A stretch of DNA of 20,927 nucleotides from Chlamydiota bacterium (GCA_021772365.1 JAJFMC010000376.1:1-20927), one strand, 5' to 3'; numbered from the stretch's first letter, positions 1-8,800 are shown. Numbers and translations are program-made. The notes: a model not told the origin generated them from the sequence alone.

Positions 1-647
1 AATATTCGGTATTAATTACGGAAACAAAGTTCAAGAAATATGTTAACGAGCAAATCTCTCAAAATAATTTCAATGTCGACAGAGAAATTATCGAAAAAAC
101 AATTCCTAATATATCATGTTATTATACGCAAGATGACATGAAAAAAATGATTGGTAGTTGGGTAAAAAAAAATTTTGAATTACTCATAAAAAATGCTGAA
201 AATATCCCACTCTCAAATAGTGAAATCGTTGAAGAGTGTGAAAAGGTCAATCCAAACAAGTTGTCGAAATATTTTAAAATTTTAGGATACAGCGTCGATG
301 AGACAATAGATTTTTGCATTAAACATAAATTGAAAAATATAGACCTCAAAATGTACGGGTATTCTGTCACCGATGAAATTATTCAAAAATTAACAACAAA
401 TAACCCAGAAATTAAAAGAATACATGTAAAATCAATATACCTTACAGATAAAGCTGCTGAGTTTTTAAGTAAATGTAGTCTCCTTACAAGTGTTGATTTT
501 ATGTATTGCAAACTTCTTACAGGTAAAGCTGCTGATTTTTTAAGTAAATGTACTCACCTTACAAGCGTTTATTTGAGTGGATGCAAACTCATTACAGATA
601 AAGCTGTAGAATATCTAGAGAGAAAAAACTGCAGAGTAATTAAGTAA
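1..647 (+). CDS. Leucine-rich-repeat protein, 5' end outside window
   Basis: The reading frame is open from base 3 to the TAA at 645-647, so the gene begins before the window; the ATG at 138 is internal. 214 residues are visible. The N-terminal two thirds are Lys/Asn-rich and not recognisable. The C-terminal third is a set of leucine-rich repeats of about 25 residues with a conserved cysteine, in the style LTSVxLSGCKLITDKAVEYL. This resembles the cysteine-containing repeats of F-box-type proteins and of LRR proteins in amoeba-associated bacteria. Such repeats bind other proteins, and in intracellular bacteria they are often found in secreted effectors. No signal or enzyme domain can be judged because the start is missing. 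The stretch is more AT-rich than the operons further right. The LRR call is firm; an effector role is only a possibility. Confidence 0.8.
   Translation, partial: YSVLITETKFKKYVNEQISQNNFNVDREIIEKTIPNISCYYTQDDMKKMIGSWVKKNFELLIKNAENIPLSNSEIVEECEKVNPNKLSKYFKILGYSVDETIDFCIKHKLKNIDLKMYGYSVTDEIIQKLTTNNPEIKRIHVKSIYLTDKAAEFLSKCSLLTSVDFMYCKLLTGKAADFLSKCTHLTSVYLSGCKLITDKAVEYLERKNCRVIK
444..610 (+). repeat. 75-bp coding tandem repeat (LRR units)
   Basis: Near-identical DNA blocks start at 444, 519 and 594, exactly 75 bp apart, each beginning ACAGRTAAAGCTG. The third copy is partial. They encode successive 25-residue leucine-rich repeats. Similarity at the DNA level, not only in protein, suggests recent duplication and the potential to gain or lose units by recombination. 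Confidence 0.8.
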
Positions 648-750
648 ACTTAACGAGCTTCAAGAGTTATTTTTAAGGGGGTAAGGCCTTCTTCACTTTA
701 TAATAGGTATTTGCCTCTAAAAAATGGCGTAAAGCCCTGAAATAATTGAT

Positions 751-1112
751 GTGCTACATGAACCTGATCGTTTATTCTGTCAGTTTACGAAACAAGAAAG
801 AAAACTCCAAGTCATTGAACGGTTCGAACACTGCAATGCCATATTTGACCAATTCCCCGTTTCTCATGTACACGTTCTAATTACCCCCTATTTGCCAGTT
901 AGTGAAGAACTTAGAACTGACATCATGATATGAAAAAACGATTAGATGAAGAGTATCATCCTGAGGAATATAAGATTGGAGCTAACTGCGGTTTTGTTGC
1001 CGAACAAAGCGTCATGCATCCACATGTATATCTCATACCTTGATATAAAGGTGACATTAATGATCCAAAAGGTGATATCCGAGGTGTTATTCCTAAAATG
1101 CAAAAATATTAA
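751..1112 (+). pseudogene. Decayed HIT-family hydrolase gene
   Basis: Two out-of-frame pieces together resemble a HIT (histidine triad) nucleotide hydrolase of about 140 residues. The first piece, from the GTG at 751 to 933, carries AIFDQFPVSHVHVLITP, matching the N-terminal HIT core. The second, from 930 to 1112 in another frame, reads KKRLDEEYHPEEYKIGANCG, then the triad region HPHVYLIP, then YKGDINDPKGDIRGVIP and KMQKY, the usual C-terminus. Damage visible: a frameshift near 930 with about 15 expected residues missing; a TGA at 1041 where the family has Arg (IPRYKGD), consistent with CGA to TGA; and the last triad His replaced by Tyr. No intact product is expected. It ends 40 bp before the convergent XRE gene. 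The family call rests on motif recall, not a search. Confidence 0.8.
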
Positions 1113-1151
1113 AGGAGTTACAAAACTTAGATTTTTTGCTTATTCAAAGCC

Positions 1152-2627
1152 TTACTCATAAAAAAATGAGGGGATTAAAAGTGCGGTATCGACCTCAAAA
1201 ACGTCAGAAAGCTGCTCTGCATACACTCTATTCACAAGCTTAATATTGTTTTCTATTCTAGAAATAGTCGGCTGGCTAGCAGCTGTCGTTGGATAGATAG
1301 CTTTGATTTTTTTGGCGAGTTCCGATTGGTTCAAGCCCATGGAATTCCGCAACTCTCTTGTGACAAGTCCCCTCCGTAAAACTTCTTCTCGTTTTAAATT
1401 CCTTAGATCGCCACCTAATTCTTTCGCTAGAACTTGAATTGGATTGAGTTGTTTTTCTAGAATTTTTCTCTTTGTACTATCGAATCGTGCCTTTCTCGTT
1501 TTTGTAGCTCGTAGATAGTGATCTTGAGGACTATTAAACAGCTTATATATTCTCTTTTTGTCTGCATCTAACCGCATTTGTTCAGAAAGAACTTGGCGAA
1601 AAGCATCATCGAAATAAGAGGGCTTACGTTTTGGTCCAACGACCTGCAGCACTCGATCTCTGACACTATTGATTTTTGTGTTCATAGCCGTTTGTACAAA
1701 TTGATTATCTCTAATTGCTTTGTAACGGAGTTGATAGATTTTTGATTGGATTGGTGTGTTTTGGTGCTCTTCATTTACTTGCACGCCAAGGAGTTGACCT
1801 AGCGTTTCCGAATCACTCTCTATTCTTAATTTGATATCAGAAAAGGCTGTTTCAAATATTTCTAAAGCCTTTTTTACACCCTCGCCACGCTTTGTCTTTT
1901 GAATTTTTTTCCGTGTAATGTCAATGACGGAATCGAGAAAATTTCGAATTGCAATGTCTGGTTCTATGTTTCCCTTTGCTGAATCGTTTAAAAGGTCGAT
2001 AGCGAAATCTCTAGCTAACCCTCTACCTTGCTCTCCATCAATTTCAATATCCGCTTCATTAACAGCTCGGGGCATATTTAAGGTAGAGTTAGCATTTCTA
2101 TACACATCCCCACCTTGAACATAAACAAAACCCTCAGGTTTAGCTGCACCGTTATTGACATGAGATACCCATGCTTGATTTTCATATGCAATAACACAGG
2201 GAAGAGTACTGCTGTGTGCAGCATTTCGTTTGCATAGAACACTAGTTTTACCTGAGTGATCTTTTAGGTTGAGAGTCTTTGCCGACTCAGCTTGATGCTG
2301 CGTTTTTCCGATTTCGAAATGCAGAAATGTTTTGTAACTAATAACCACCTGTTGAAAAAGCACGGCCACTCGTCGTTCGATATGGTCGATGATCATATCT
2401 TCATAAGTAGCGATAAACAGCCTTTCGTCTTTAATTTCTACAGTCTCTGCCGCCGTTTGCGTATTGATGGTGTTTGCTGTGTTGATTCGGTCTACTGTAG
2501 ATATTGTCTCATTCATTCGATGACTATACTTTTCCCTAGCCTTCTTCTTTGCAAAATTTTCGTTATACGATGGGCCAATATGAGTTGTGTCGATATTAAC
2601 TCGTGTAGGAATGACAGTTATAGGCAT
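1152..2627 (-). CDS. Large protein with C-terminal XRE-type DNA-binding domain
   Basis: 491 residues. The last 70 or so are a Cro/C1 (XRE) helix-turn-helix: RELRNSMGLNQSELAKKIKA followed by TTAASQPTISRIENNIKLVN, with the typical Q-S-E-L and Q-x-T-I-S-R-I-E pattern. The first 400 residues match nothing I recognise. They include a mid-protein part rich in Gly and Asn (VYVQGGDVYRNANSTLN) and a long charged, helical stretch. No membrane segment or signal peptide is evident. A large unknown N-terminus with the HTH last is unusual for XRE repressors, which are normally short with the HTH first. The ATG at 2627 has GGAG five bases upstream. It is divergent from the cysteine-rich gene at 2789 and may regulate it, itself or both (inference). 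DNA binding is likely; the sensed signal is unknown. Confidence 0.75.
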   Translation of the reverse strand: MPITVIPTRVNIDTTHIGPSYNENFAKKKAREKYSHRMNETISTVDRINTANTINTQTAAETVEIKDERLFIATYEDMIIDHIERRVAVLFQQVVISYKTFLHFEIGKTQHQAESAKTLNLKDHSGKTSVLCKRNAAHSSTLPCVIAYENQAWVSHVNNGAAKPEGFVYVQGGDVYRNANSTLNMPRAVNEADIEIDGEQGRGLARDFAIDLLNDSAKGNIEPDIAIRNFLDSVIDITRKKIQKTKRGEGVKKALEIFETAFSDIKLRIESDSETLGQLLGVQVNEEHQNTPIQSKIYQLRYKAIRDNQFVQTAMNTKINSVRDRVLQVVGPKRKPSYFDDAFRQVLSEQMRLDADKKRIYKLFNSPQDHYLRATKTRKARFDSTKRKILEKQLNPIQVLAKELGGDLRNLKREEVLRRGLVTRELRNSMGLNQSELAKKIKAIYPTTAASQPTISRIENNIKLVNRVYAEQLSDVFEVDTALLIPSFFYE

Positions 2628-2661
2628 GTAGACTCCGTTCTAATGATGAAAATAGGAGTAG

Positions 2662-2690
2662 ATTATATTCCATATCTAAATTATACACAA
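2662..2690 (-). promoter_or_regulatory. Probable sigma70 promoter for the XRE-domain gene
   Basis: Read on the minus strand: TTGTGT, a 17-base spacer, then a perfect TATAAT, placing the start site about 30 bases before the ATG at 2627. A second TATAAT lies 18 bases further upstream with a poor -35. Confidence 0.55.
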
Positions 2691-2727
2691 ACAAAGAATT
2701 GCAAAATTATTTGAAGCAATTTTCAGC

Positions 2728-2741
2728 ATGATTCAAATCAT
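2728..2741. promoter_or_regulatory. 14-bp palindrome in the divergent promoter region
   Basis: ATGATT-CA-AATCAT has perfect 6-bp arms around a 2-bp centre. It directly abuts a TTGACA hexamer at 2742 facing the cysteine-rich gene and lies upstream of the XRE gene's promoter. This is a natural place for an operator bound by a dimeric HTH protein, possibly the divergent XRE product. Binding is an inference. Confidence 0.4.
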
Positions 2742-2769
2742 TTGACAATTTCCTTAAAACAAGTACCTT
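2742..2769 (+). promoter_or_regulatory. Possible promoter for the cysteine-rich gene
   Basis: A consensus -35 TTGACA at 2742-2747 is followed after 16 bases by a weak -10 (TACCTT, 2764-2769). The predicted start site would fall very close to the ribosome binding site at 2777, so the true -10 is uncertain. Confidence 0.3.
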
Positions 2770-2788
2770 TTTTTATGGAGGGATTACC

Positions 2789-3439
2789 GTGACACTTTGG
2801 AGCAATATTGACTATGACAATGAACGACTAAATTTTCCTACTAAAGTATACCTTTGTGACCCTCCATGTCAGCCTTACAAATCCATGGATGATAGTTGTG
2901 GCCCTGCAGCAATGGCTACGTTGTGGGATGAAGAAAAAACAGCATTCAATGAAAGCCAGTATTGCCTATGTTGTAAGCTCGGCTGCGAGGCGAGGGTTAA
3001 ATACTTAGGTGGAAATGCCGTTTTTTTGCCAAGATCTATTCTTACAACACTATTTCGATGTACTTTGATGGTTTTTTTTTGTCCGGCTGCTGCATGTATG
3101 AGCTCTTTTGGGTGTATCTGTTTGACCAAAGATTGCTGTCGTGAAAATAATGCATGCTGCTGGTATGGCTGGAACAGCTGTCAACTATGTATGACGATAG
3201 CTTTTGATGCATTTTTGGACCTTTCTGCAACGTTTCTGTCTGTCGCGAAAGCGCCTATTAATTTAGTGGCTCCTGAATGCTGTAGTGGTTGCTGCTGCCA
3301 ACATGATTGTGATCGGAGAATGCTCGAGGAAACGAATGCCTCGCTAACAGACGTTAAAGAAAAAATTTTCAAACTAGGACGAGGTAAACCCCAGAATGTT
3401 TCAGGTTCCGATGAAGAATTAATGCATTTAGGTGCATAA
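2789..3439 (+). CDS. Cysteine-rich protein with hydrophobic segments, function unknown
   Basis: 216 residues with 24 cysteines (11%). Clusters include CLCCKLGC near residue 52, DCCRENNACC near 112, NSCQLC and ECCSGCCCQHDC near 170. Two hydrophobic stretches (about residues 87-110 and 132-155) could cross or enter a membrane. The C-terminal 45 residues are charged and lack cysteine. The start is GTG at 2789, supported by GGAGGG six bases upstream; the ATG at 2775 is out of frame. I do not recognise the family. The CC and CxxC pairs could bind metal, be lipidated in a host cell, or form disulfides if exported, but there is no ordinary N-terminal signal peptide. It is divergent from the XRE-domain gene. 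Confidence 0.7.
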   Translation: MTLWSNIDYDNERLNFPTKVYLCDPPCQPYKSMDDSCGPAAMATLWDEEKTAFNESQYCLCCKLGCEARVKYLGGNAVFLPRSILTTLFRCTLMVFFCPAAACMSSFGCICLTKDCCRENNACCWYGWNSCQLCMTIAFDAFLDLSATFLSVAKAPINLVAPECCSGCCCQHDCDRRMLEETNASLTDVKEKIFKLGRGKPQNVSGSDEELMHLGA

Positions 3440-3444
3440 GAGAT

Positions 3445-3475
3445 TATACCCAATTATTCAACTTGTTCGGGTATA
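3445..3475. repeat. Inverted repeat downstream of the cysteine-rich gene
   Basis: TATACCC (3445-3451) and GGGTATA (3469-3475) are perfect 7-bp arms around a 17-base loop, five bases after the stop codon at 3439. No T-run follows directly, so it is a poor intrinsic terminator. It may still stabilise the 3' end. A T8 run lies further on at 3534-3541. Confidence 0.4.
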
Positions 3476-3510
3476 CTAAAAGAGAGTCGGGTAATAATCA
3501 TCTACACTCC

Positions 3511-3527
3511 CGCGCGACCTATTCGGT
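3511..3527 (-). repeat. Copy of a short dispersed intergenic repeat
   Basis: On the minus strand this reads ACCGAATAGGTCGCGCG, matching 15 of 17 positions of a plus-strand sequence at 17389-17405. Both lie in intergenic gaps downstream of genes. It may be a remnant of a repeated or mobile element. Confidence 0.4.
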
Positions 3528-3590
3528 TTTGGTGGTTTTTTTTGAAGAACCTTAATTATTTTAATTCAATAGCAAAGATGGCCAATTGAG

Positions 3591-4832
3591 CTACTCATTC
3601 AAAAATGAAAATTGAACGATAGAAAAGTCATCATCGAATCCCTCTTTTCCCTGTAAAGAACGGATGAATTTGATAATATAGTCAAGGTCATCTCCAGGAA
3701 CTTCTGTTTTACTGGCAAATTCGTAGAGGTAGTCAACAAATTCTCTGATCGTCAAAATCCCGCCATCGGGCTTGAAGACTTCGTAGACACCATCACTAAA
3801 GATGAATAACTTGTTAAAGTTACCTACATCACAAGTAGCACTTAAGAATTCTGCATCTGGCATACCACCAATAACCAACCCCGGAGTCGTCAACTCTTCA
3901 CAATGCACATGTTCATGGTTCGGTCCGGTGATTAAAACAGCGGGCGGATGACCTCCACTCGAATAGGTGAGCATCTTCGTAGTTTTGTCATATACGCCGT
4001 ACCACATGGTAAAAAACATGTTATTATGTTTTTCCATAGGGAAAGATGCATTCAATGCAGAAAGAACGGCAGCGGGATCAAGAAAGTCAGTGTTAGGTAG
4101 TGTTTGCGACCGCAGTACATTCATCACGGAGATCGATAGCATAGCAGCCCCTACTCCATGGCCACAAACATCTAGTAGGTAGAGGACAAAATGACGATCA
4201 TCCATCCAGTGATATCCAAACGCATCCCCTCCCAGTGAAGTAGAGGGAATAAACCGCCATGAAGCATCAACCTCATCATCAAGTGGGAATGGTAGAAGGG
4301 TTCTGACATATTCAGCAGCTTCGGCGAGCTCTTTATTTAAAGTGCGTTGACTCTCCTCAAGCTTCTCGTAAGCTTCATTTCTTTCCAGCAGGTGGATATA
4401 TGCAGAAGAGTGATAGCGTATACGTGCTAATAGCTCACGTTTATCAGGCAGCTTCACTGCGTAGTCATTGGCTCCATGTGCAAAGGCCTCTGCTTTGATT
4501 TTAGGGTCTTCTTTCACTGAGAGGACAATGAGAGGAATATCTTTGGTTGCAGGATTTGCTCTGAAATATTTTACCAAAGTCAATCCATCAATATCAGGCA
4601 TAACGAGATCTTGTAGGATGACAGTGGGTTTGACCTCTGCAGCTACCTGAATAGCATTCGTAGGGTCATTGCAAAAATGAAAAGTGATATCTTCCTGATC
4701 AGCAAGCATCCTACGTACCGCTTCTGCGATGATCATCTGATCATCAACGAGCAAAACTGTTGAGTGTTGTATTTCATTAAGTGTCGTATTGGAATCAGAA
4801 GGTAAATCACCTTGGGCCACTTCATCACTCAT
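3591..4832 (-). CDS. Response regulator: WspR-like receiver fused to PP2C/SpoIIE-type phosphatase
   Basis: 413 residues, last gene of the Wsp-like operon. The receiver (about residues 22-145) contains VLLVDDQ, the phospho-acceptor Asp75 in VILQDLVMPDIDG, and GANDYAVKLPD. The run through NPATKDIP and IRYHSSAYIHLLERNEAYEKL resembles the receiver and stalk of the diguanylate cyclase WspR very closely (from memory of that protein). After a coiled-coil linker, the GGDEF domain expected in WspR is replaced by a PP2C-like SpoIIE/RsbU phosphatase domain with its metal-site motifs intact: GGDAFGY, LLDVCGHGVGAAM, SSGGHPPAVL, FSDGVYE and DDFSIV. Phosphorylation by the CheA hybrid probably controls dephosphorylation of a Ser/Thr phosphoprotein such as an anti-sigma-factor antagonist; none is encoded here. 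The ATG at 4832 (GGAG nine bases upstream) overlaps the cheB stop as ATGAGTGA and is preferred over a TTG at 4838. Confidence 0.93.
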   Translation of the reverse strand: MSDEVAQGDLPSDSNTTLNEIQHSTVLLVDDQMIIAEAVRRMLADQEDITFHFCNDPTNAIQVAAEVKPTVILQDLVMPDIDGLTLVKYFRANPATKDIPLIVLSVKEDPKIKAEAFAHGANDYAVKLPDKRELLARIRYHSSAYIHLLERNEAYEKLEESQRTLNKELAEAAEYVRTLLPFPLDDEVDASWRFIPSTSLGGDAFGYHWMDDRHFVLYLLDVCGHGVGAAMLSISVMNVLRSQTLPNTDFLDPAAVLSALNASFPMEKHNNMFFTMWYGVYDKTTKMLTYSSGGHPPAVLITGPNHEHVHCEELTTPGLVIGGMPDAEFLSATCDVGNFNKLFIFSDGVYEVFKPDGGILTIREFVDYLYEFASKTEVPGDDLDYIIKFIRSLQGKEGFDDDFSIVQFSFLNE

Positions 4833-5898
4833 TTTCAATTGCTCCAGTTTTCCCGGTACTCAGGATTTTTTTTGATTTTTCTATGATCATTGTTGAAATT
4901 TCTTCTAGAGATAACACATCAATAGCAGCACCTGTATCAATGGCCACTTTAGGCATACCGAAGACAACGCAAGATTTCTTTTCTTGAGCAATTGTATGCC
5001 ATCCCTCTTCACGCAGTAATTTTAGTCCATACGCGCCATCGCTCCCCATACCCGTCAATAACACAGCAACAAATTTTGAAGAGTTTAACGAACGCAAAGA
5101 GTTGAAAAAAATATCAATGGAAGGTTTGTAGGGAAGATCTCTAGGAATTTTAGAGTAAGAAAGTCTACCCTCTTCATCAATGACTAAATGTTGATTAACT
5201 CCTGATATGTAGACATGTCCCGCTAAGATTTTCTCTGTTGGTGATGCTACATTTACGGGCAAGGGTGTTTTTTTGCTTAGCCAATTAGCAAAACTATGTG
5301 AAAAATCTTGGTCGATATGTTGAATGACGACAGTGGCAAAAGGTACATCTGAAGAAAATTTTGATAGGATGGTTGCAACAGCTTTAGGCCCTCCTGTTGA
5401 AGCGCCAATAGCAACAATAGGTGGAAGTTCTTGTGATATCAAGTACTTAGCAGCTCCTAAACCTTCAGAAAAAGGGTGATGCCCAATGCGCATTTGTTTT
5501 TGGAAACCTATAAGCTTACCAATTGTGTTGATTTTATTGATCAATTCATCGGTGGTATCCTCTTTGTTGTCAATCCCAAGAGAAGGTGTTTTAACCACAT
5601 CAAGGGCTCCGTGCCCCATTGCTTCAAAAACTTTTTCTATGTTTTTCTGAACGCTAGAAGTGACGATGAGAATTGCACAAGGGCATGTCTTCATGATTAG
5701 TTTTGTTGCTTCTACCCCGTCCATAACAGGCATGATCAGGTCCATGAGGATAATATCAGGAAGAGCATTCATACACTTTTCTACAGCTTCCTTTCCATCA
5801 TACGCATTCCAAATGACCTCGTGATCAGTCTTTTCATAAATCAACCGGTCAAGTACATTAACAGCCATACCTACATCATTAACGATACCGATTTTCAT
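4825..5898 (-). CDS. cheB: CheB/WspF-like receptor methylesterase
   Basis: 357 residues. The N-terminal receiver begins MKIGIVND, with acceptor Asp53 in ILMDLIMPVMDGVEATKLI, followed by MGHGALDVVKTPSLG, which is close to WspF of the Wsp system. The C-terminal methylesterase domain has Ser167 in AIGASTGGPKA, His194 in VIQHIDQDF and Asp287 in LLTGMGSDGAYGL, the complete triad spaced as in enteric CheB. The enzyme removes methyl groups from, or deamidates, chemoreceptor glutamates, giving adaptation once phosphorylated by CheA. The start overlaps the CheA stop as TAATG, implying translational coupling. Its opposing methyltransferase CheR/WspC is not in the window, and no receptor is either, so its substrate must be encoded elsewhere. 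Confidence 0.95.
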   Translation of the reverse strand: MKIGIVNDVGMAVNVLDRLIYEKTDHEVIWNAYDGKEAVEKCMNALPDIILMDLIMPVMDGVEATKLIMKTCPCAILIVTSSVQKNIEKVFEAMGHGALDVVKTPSLGIDNKEDTTDELINKINTIGKLIGFQKQMRIGHHPFSEGLGAAKYLISQELPPIVAIGASTGGPKAVATILSKFSSDVPFATVVIQHIDQDFSHSFANWLSKKTPLPVNVASPTEKILAGHVYISGVNQHLVIDEEGRLSYSKIPRDLPYKPSIDIFFNSLRSLNSSKFVAVLLTGMGSDGAYGLKLLREEGWHTIAQEKKSCVVFGMPKVAIDTGAAIDVLSLEEISTMIIEKSKKILSTGKTGAIENE

Positions 5899-8800
5899 TA
5901 TTCATTCCCCTTTATCAGCTCGCGAACGGCACATAACAATGTCTCATCATGAAAGCTACTTTTTGTTAAGTAGTAATTAGCACCGGCCTCTAACCCCGCA
6001 TTTCTGTCACTTTCTCTTTCTTTATAAGAGACAATCACTACGGGAAGATCTTGCAGTTTTTTATCTGCACGTATGGATTGAACAAATTCAATACCGTTCA
6101 TTCTTGGCATATCAATATCTGTGATGACTAAATCATAATTACCCACTCTCACCGCATTCCATCCATCCACACCATTAATAGCAGTGTCAACAAAATACCC
6201 CTGATTTTGAAGTAAGCGAGATTCAACCTCTCTTACAGTGATAGAATCATCAACAACAAGAATACGTTTTTTCTTTTTGTCCATATTCTGATCTTCGTCG
6301 TCAAACTCTATATTTTCTAGGGCACCTTTAGAAAGCTGTTTATCGATAGATCTGATCATATCTTCTACATCGATGATAAGAATAGGTGATCCATCCTCCA
6401 TAAAAGCCCCACCTGATATATCTGGTACTCTTCCTAGTTGCGGGTCAAGCTCATGAACCACTAATTCTTTTTCACCTAAAAACCTATCGACAATTACTCC
6501 ATAGTCATTGATGCCATCGCTGATAATGATGACACATAACTCATTATGATAATGCTGTGGCACTTGTAACTTCAAAAACTGCTGTGCTGCTATTATACCA
6601 ATATTTTTATCATCTTCATGAAAATACTGACGATGTTCGATAACCTGTATTCTTTCTTTCGGTAAAAACATAATTCTCTTCAACCGAGCAAGTGGAATTG
6701 CATAAGGTTCATCAGAAATTTCAACTAGAAGAGCACGGATGACCGAGAGAGTTAACGGAAGCTGTAAATGAAAGGATAATCCATTTTCAGTAATTGCCTT
6801 GATCGTTCCACCCACTTCATGAACCATATTTTGAACAACGTTTAAACCGATCCCACGCCCAGAAAGTTCTGTGAGCTCTTGACTAGTAGAAAAACCAGGA
6901 AGAAACATGAATTCCAAGAGCTCTGCATCGCTTAATTTTTCAGCCATTGTATGTGTAACAAACCCTTTTTCAATTATTTTTGTTGTAAGGTTCTTTAAAT
7001 CGACACCTCTTCCGTCATCGCTAACGACGATATAAAGCATGCCAGCTCGATGTGAAACCTCTAGCTTAATCGTTCCAGCTTCCGTTTTACCCTTCTGTAC
7101 GCGTTCTTCAGGCATTTCTATGCCATGATCAATAGCATTTCTGATAAGGTGATTAAGAGGTGATTCTAGTTTCTCTAAAATCTCTCTATCAACAGGAGTG
7201 TTCTTTCCTTCTACAACTAGTTTAACTTTTTTGTTTAGTTGTTTAGAGACATCTCTTACAAGCCTAGGAAAAAACTCGATTCCATCAGCAAATGGGCGCA
7301 TACGACTACTAATAACTTCCGAGTATAATCTATCCGACAAACTAGTTTGCCTTTGCATATACAGCTCTAAATCGCCAACCCTTTCGTTCAGTCGAATATT
7401 ACATTCCGACAAATTTTGTTTAAGAGATTGAACAATCGACTGTGCCCTCTCGTCATGAAAATTTAACCTTAAGTATTCACCGAGTTTGTCGACTTCATGC
7501 CCAAGTTTACCCTGAGACCTTTTCAATGAAGCTAATGATTCAAGATATGGGGAGAGCCATCTTGCTTCGACAAGTGATTCTCCGGCTAATCCCATCAATT
7601 TATTTAAGATATTTGCAGAAACTCTAAGAAATGGATTGGATGCTATCGCATTTTTATCATTTCCTTGTGATTTTTGTACTTTTTGGTGTTTATGAAGATG
7701 TTCCTGACTGCTTTTTTTAGGCGGCTCAACATGTTCTATCTCTTCAGTTTCCGTTTTTTCATTGACGGTTTGTTCTTGAAATACAACTCCCTGTTGACTC
7801 GTGACCTTTTCCGGAAGTTCAGAAGCCATCTTCACGAACTCGTCAATTTCCACTGCATGGTTTTTCAACCACACATCTACATTTTCAAAAGGCACCTGTG
7901 TTAACCGTTCTAAAAGATCTACGCCTCTTAATAGACTGTCGATATGATTTCCCGAAACAAGTGACTGATTTTTTGGTATTTCTGTGAAGAAATCCTCTAA
8001 CGCATGAGCAAGTCTTGAAATTTGTGGAAGTTCAACAATTCTTGCAGCCCCTTTCACCGAGTGTGCGGCACGCATCAATCCCTCAAGGATTTTGTGATCA
8101 TCAGGTTGTTTTTCTAAACTCAGAAGTCCCTCATTCATCTCACGAACTCTTTGTTCGAGTTCCGCATAGAAAAGATCAAACATATTTTTATCTAAAACAA
8201 TATCTGAATTTTTATTATCGCTTTTTTCTATTTTAACGGTTGAACCACTATTTTCTACTCTTTCACTACGTCCTTCTGAATTACTTTTTGCGGTTTTTTT
8301 TATTGGAATCAACGATGCTTCTCTAGAGATTGCAAGAAGAACACTAGCAATAGCATCAGCATTATTCCCATGTTTACCCAACCATGAATCGACAGACTTC
8401 AGATCACACACACTTAACCGCTTAAGAAAGTCTACTGATTCAACAAGAAGATCCATATGCCCACGTGTCCAGATGAGCTGTTTCTTAAACGCAGCTTCGA
8501 AGCAACGATATAAAGCACTGCCGATTAAGGCGACAATCTCTAAAGGGAATTTACCACCAATATCTTGTACTTTTCCCGCTGCGACACGCATATCATCAAG
8601 GACAAGTTCATCATCAAAATTTGCTTTGATTTGATTCATCCCTCTGTCGATGATACCGGCATATTGCTCAAGCTGATTTAACAACTCTTTCTTATCAACT
8701 GTATTGGTTTTCTTTTCTGAACATGTTTGTTCCTTATCACCGTCAGTAGAATTTTGATTTTTTGTATCCGAAGCATTCTCTATGATCTTTTGAATTTGCT

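Noticed and set aside
946..1161. 71-residue plus-strand reading frame
   Set aside because: It runs out of frame over the HIT remnant, whose own frame gives recognisable HIT motifs; the product has no protein-like pattern.
1155..1170. CTCAT-A6-ATGAG hairpin as terminator of the XRE gene or HIT remnant
   Set aside because: Five base pairs with an A-rich loop, located at the very end of the XRE coding sequence, with no T-run after it on either strand.
2292..2714. 140-residue plus-strand reading frame
   Set aside because: It lies antisense over the start and promoter of the XRE-domain gene, has a shadow-like composition and no ribosome site.
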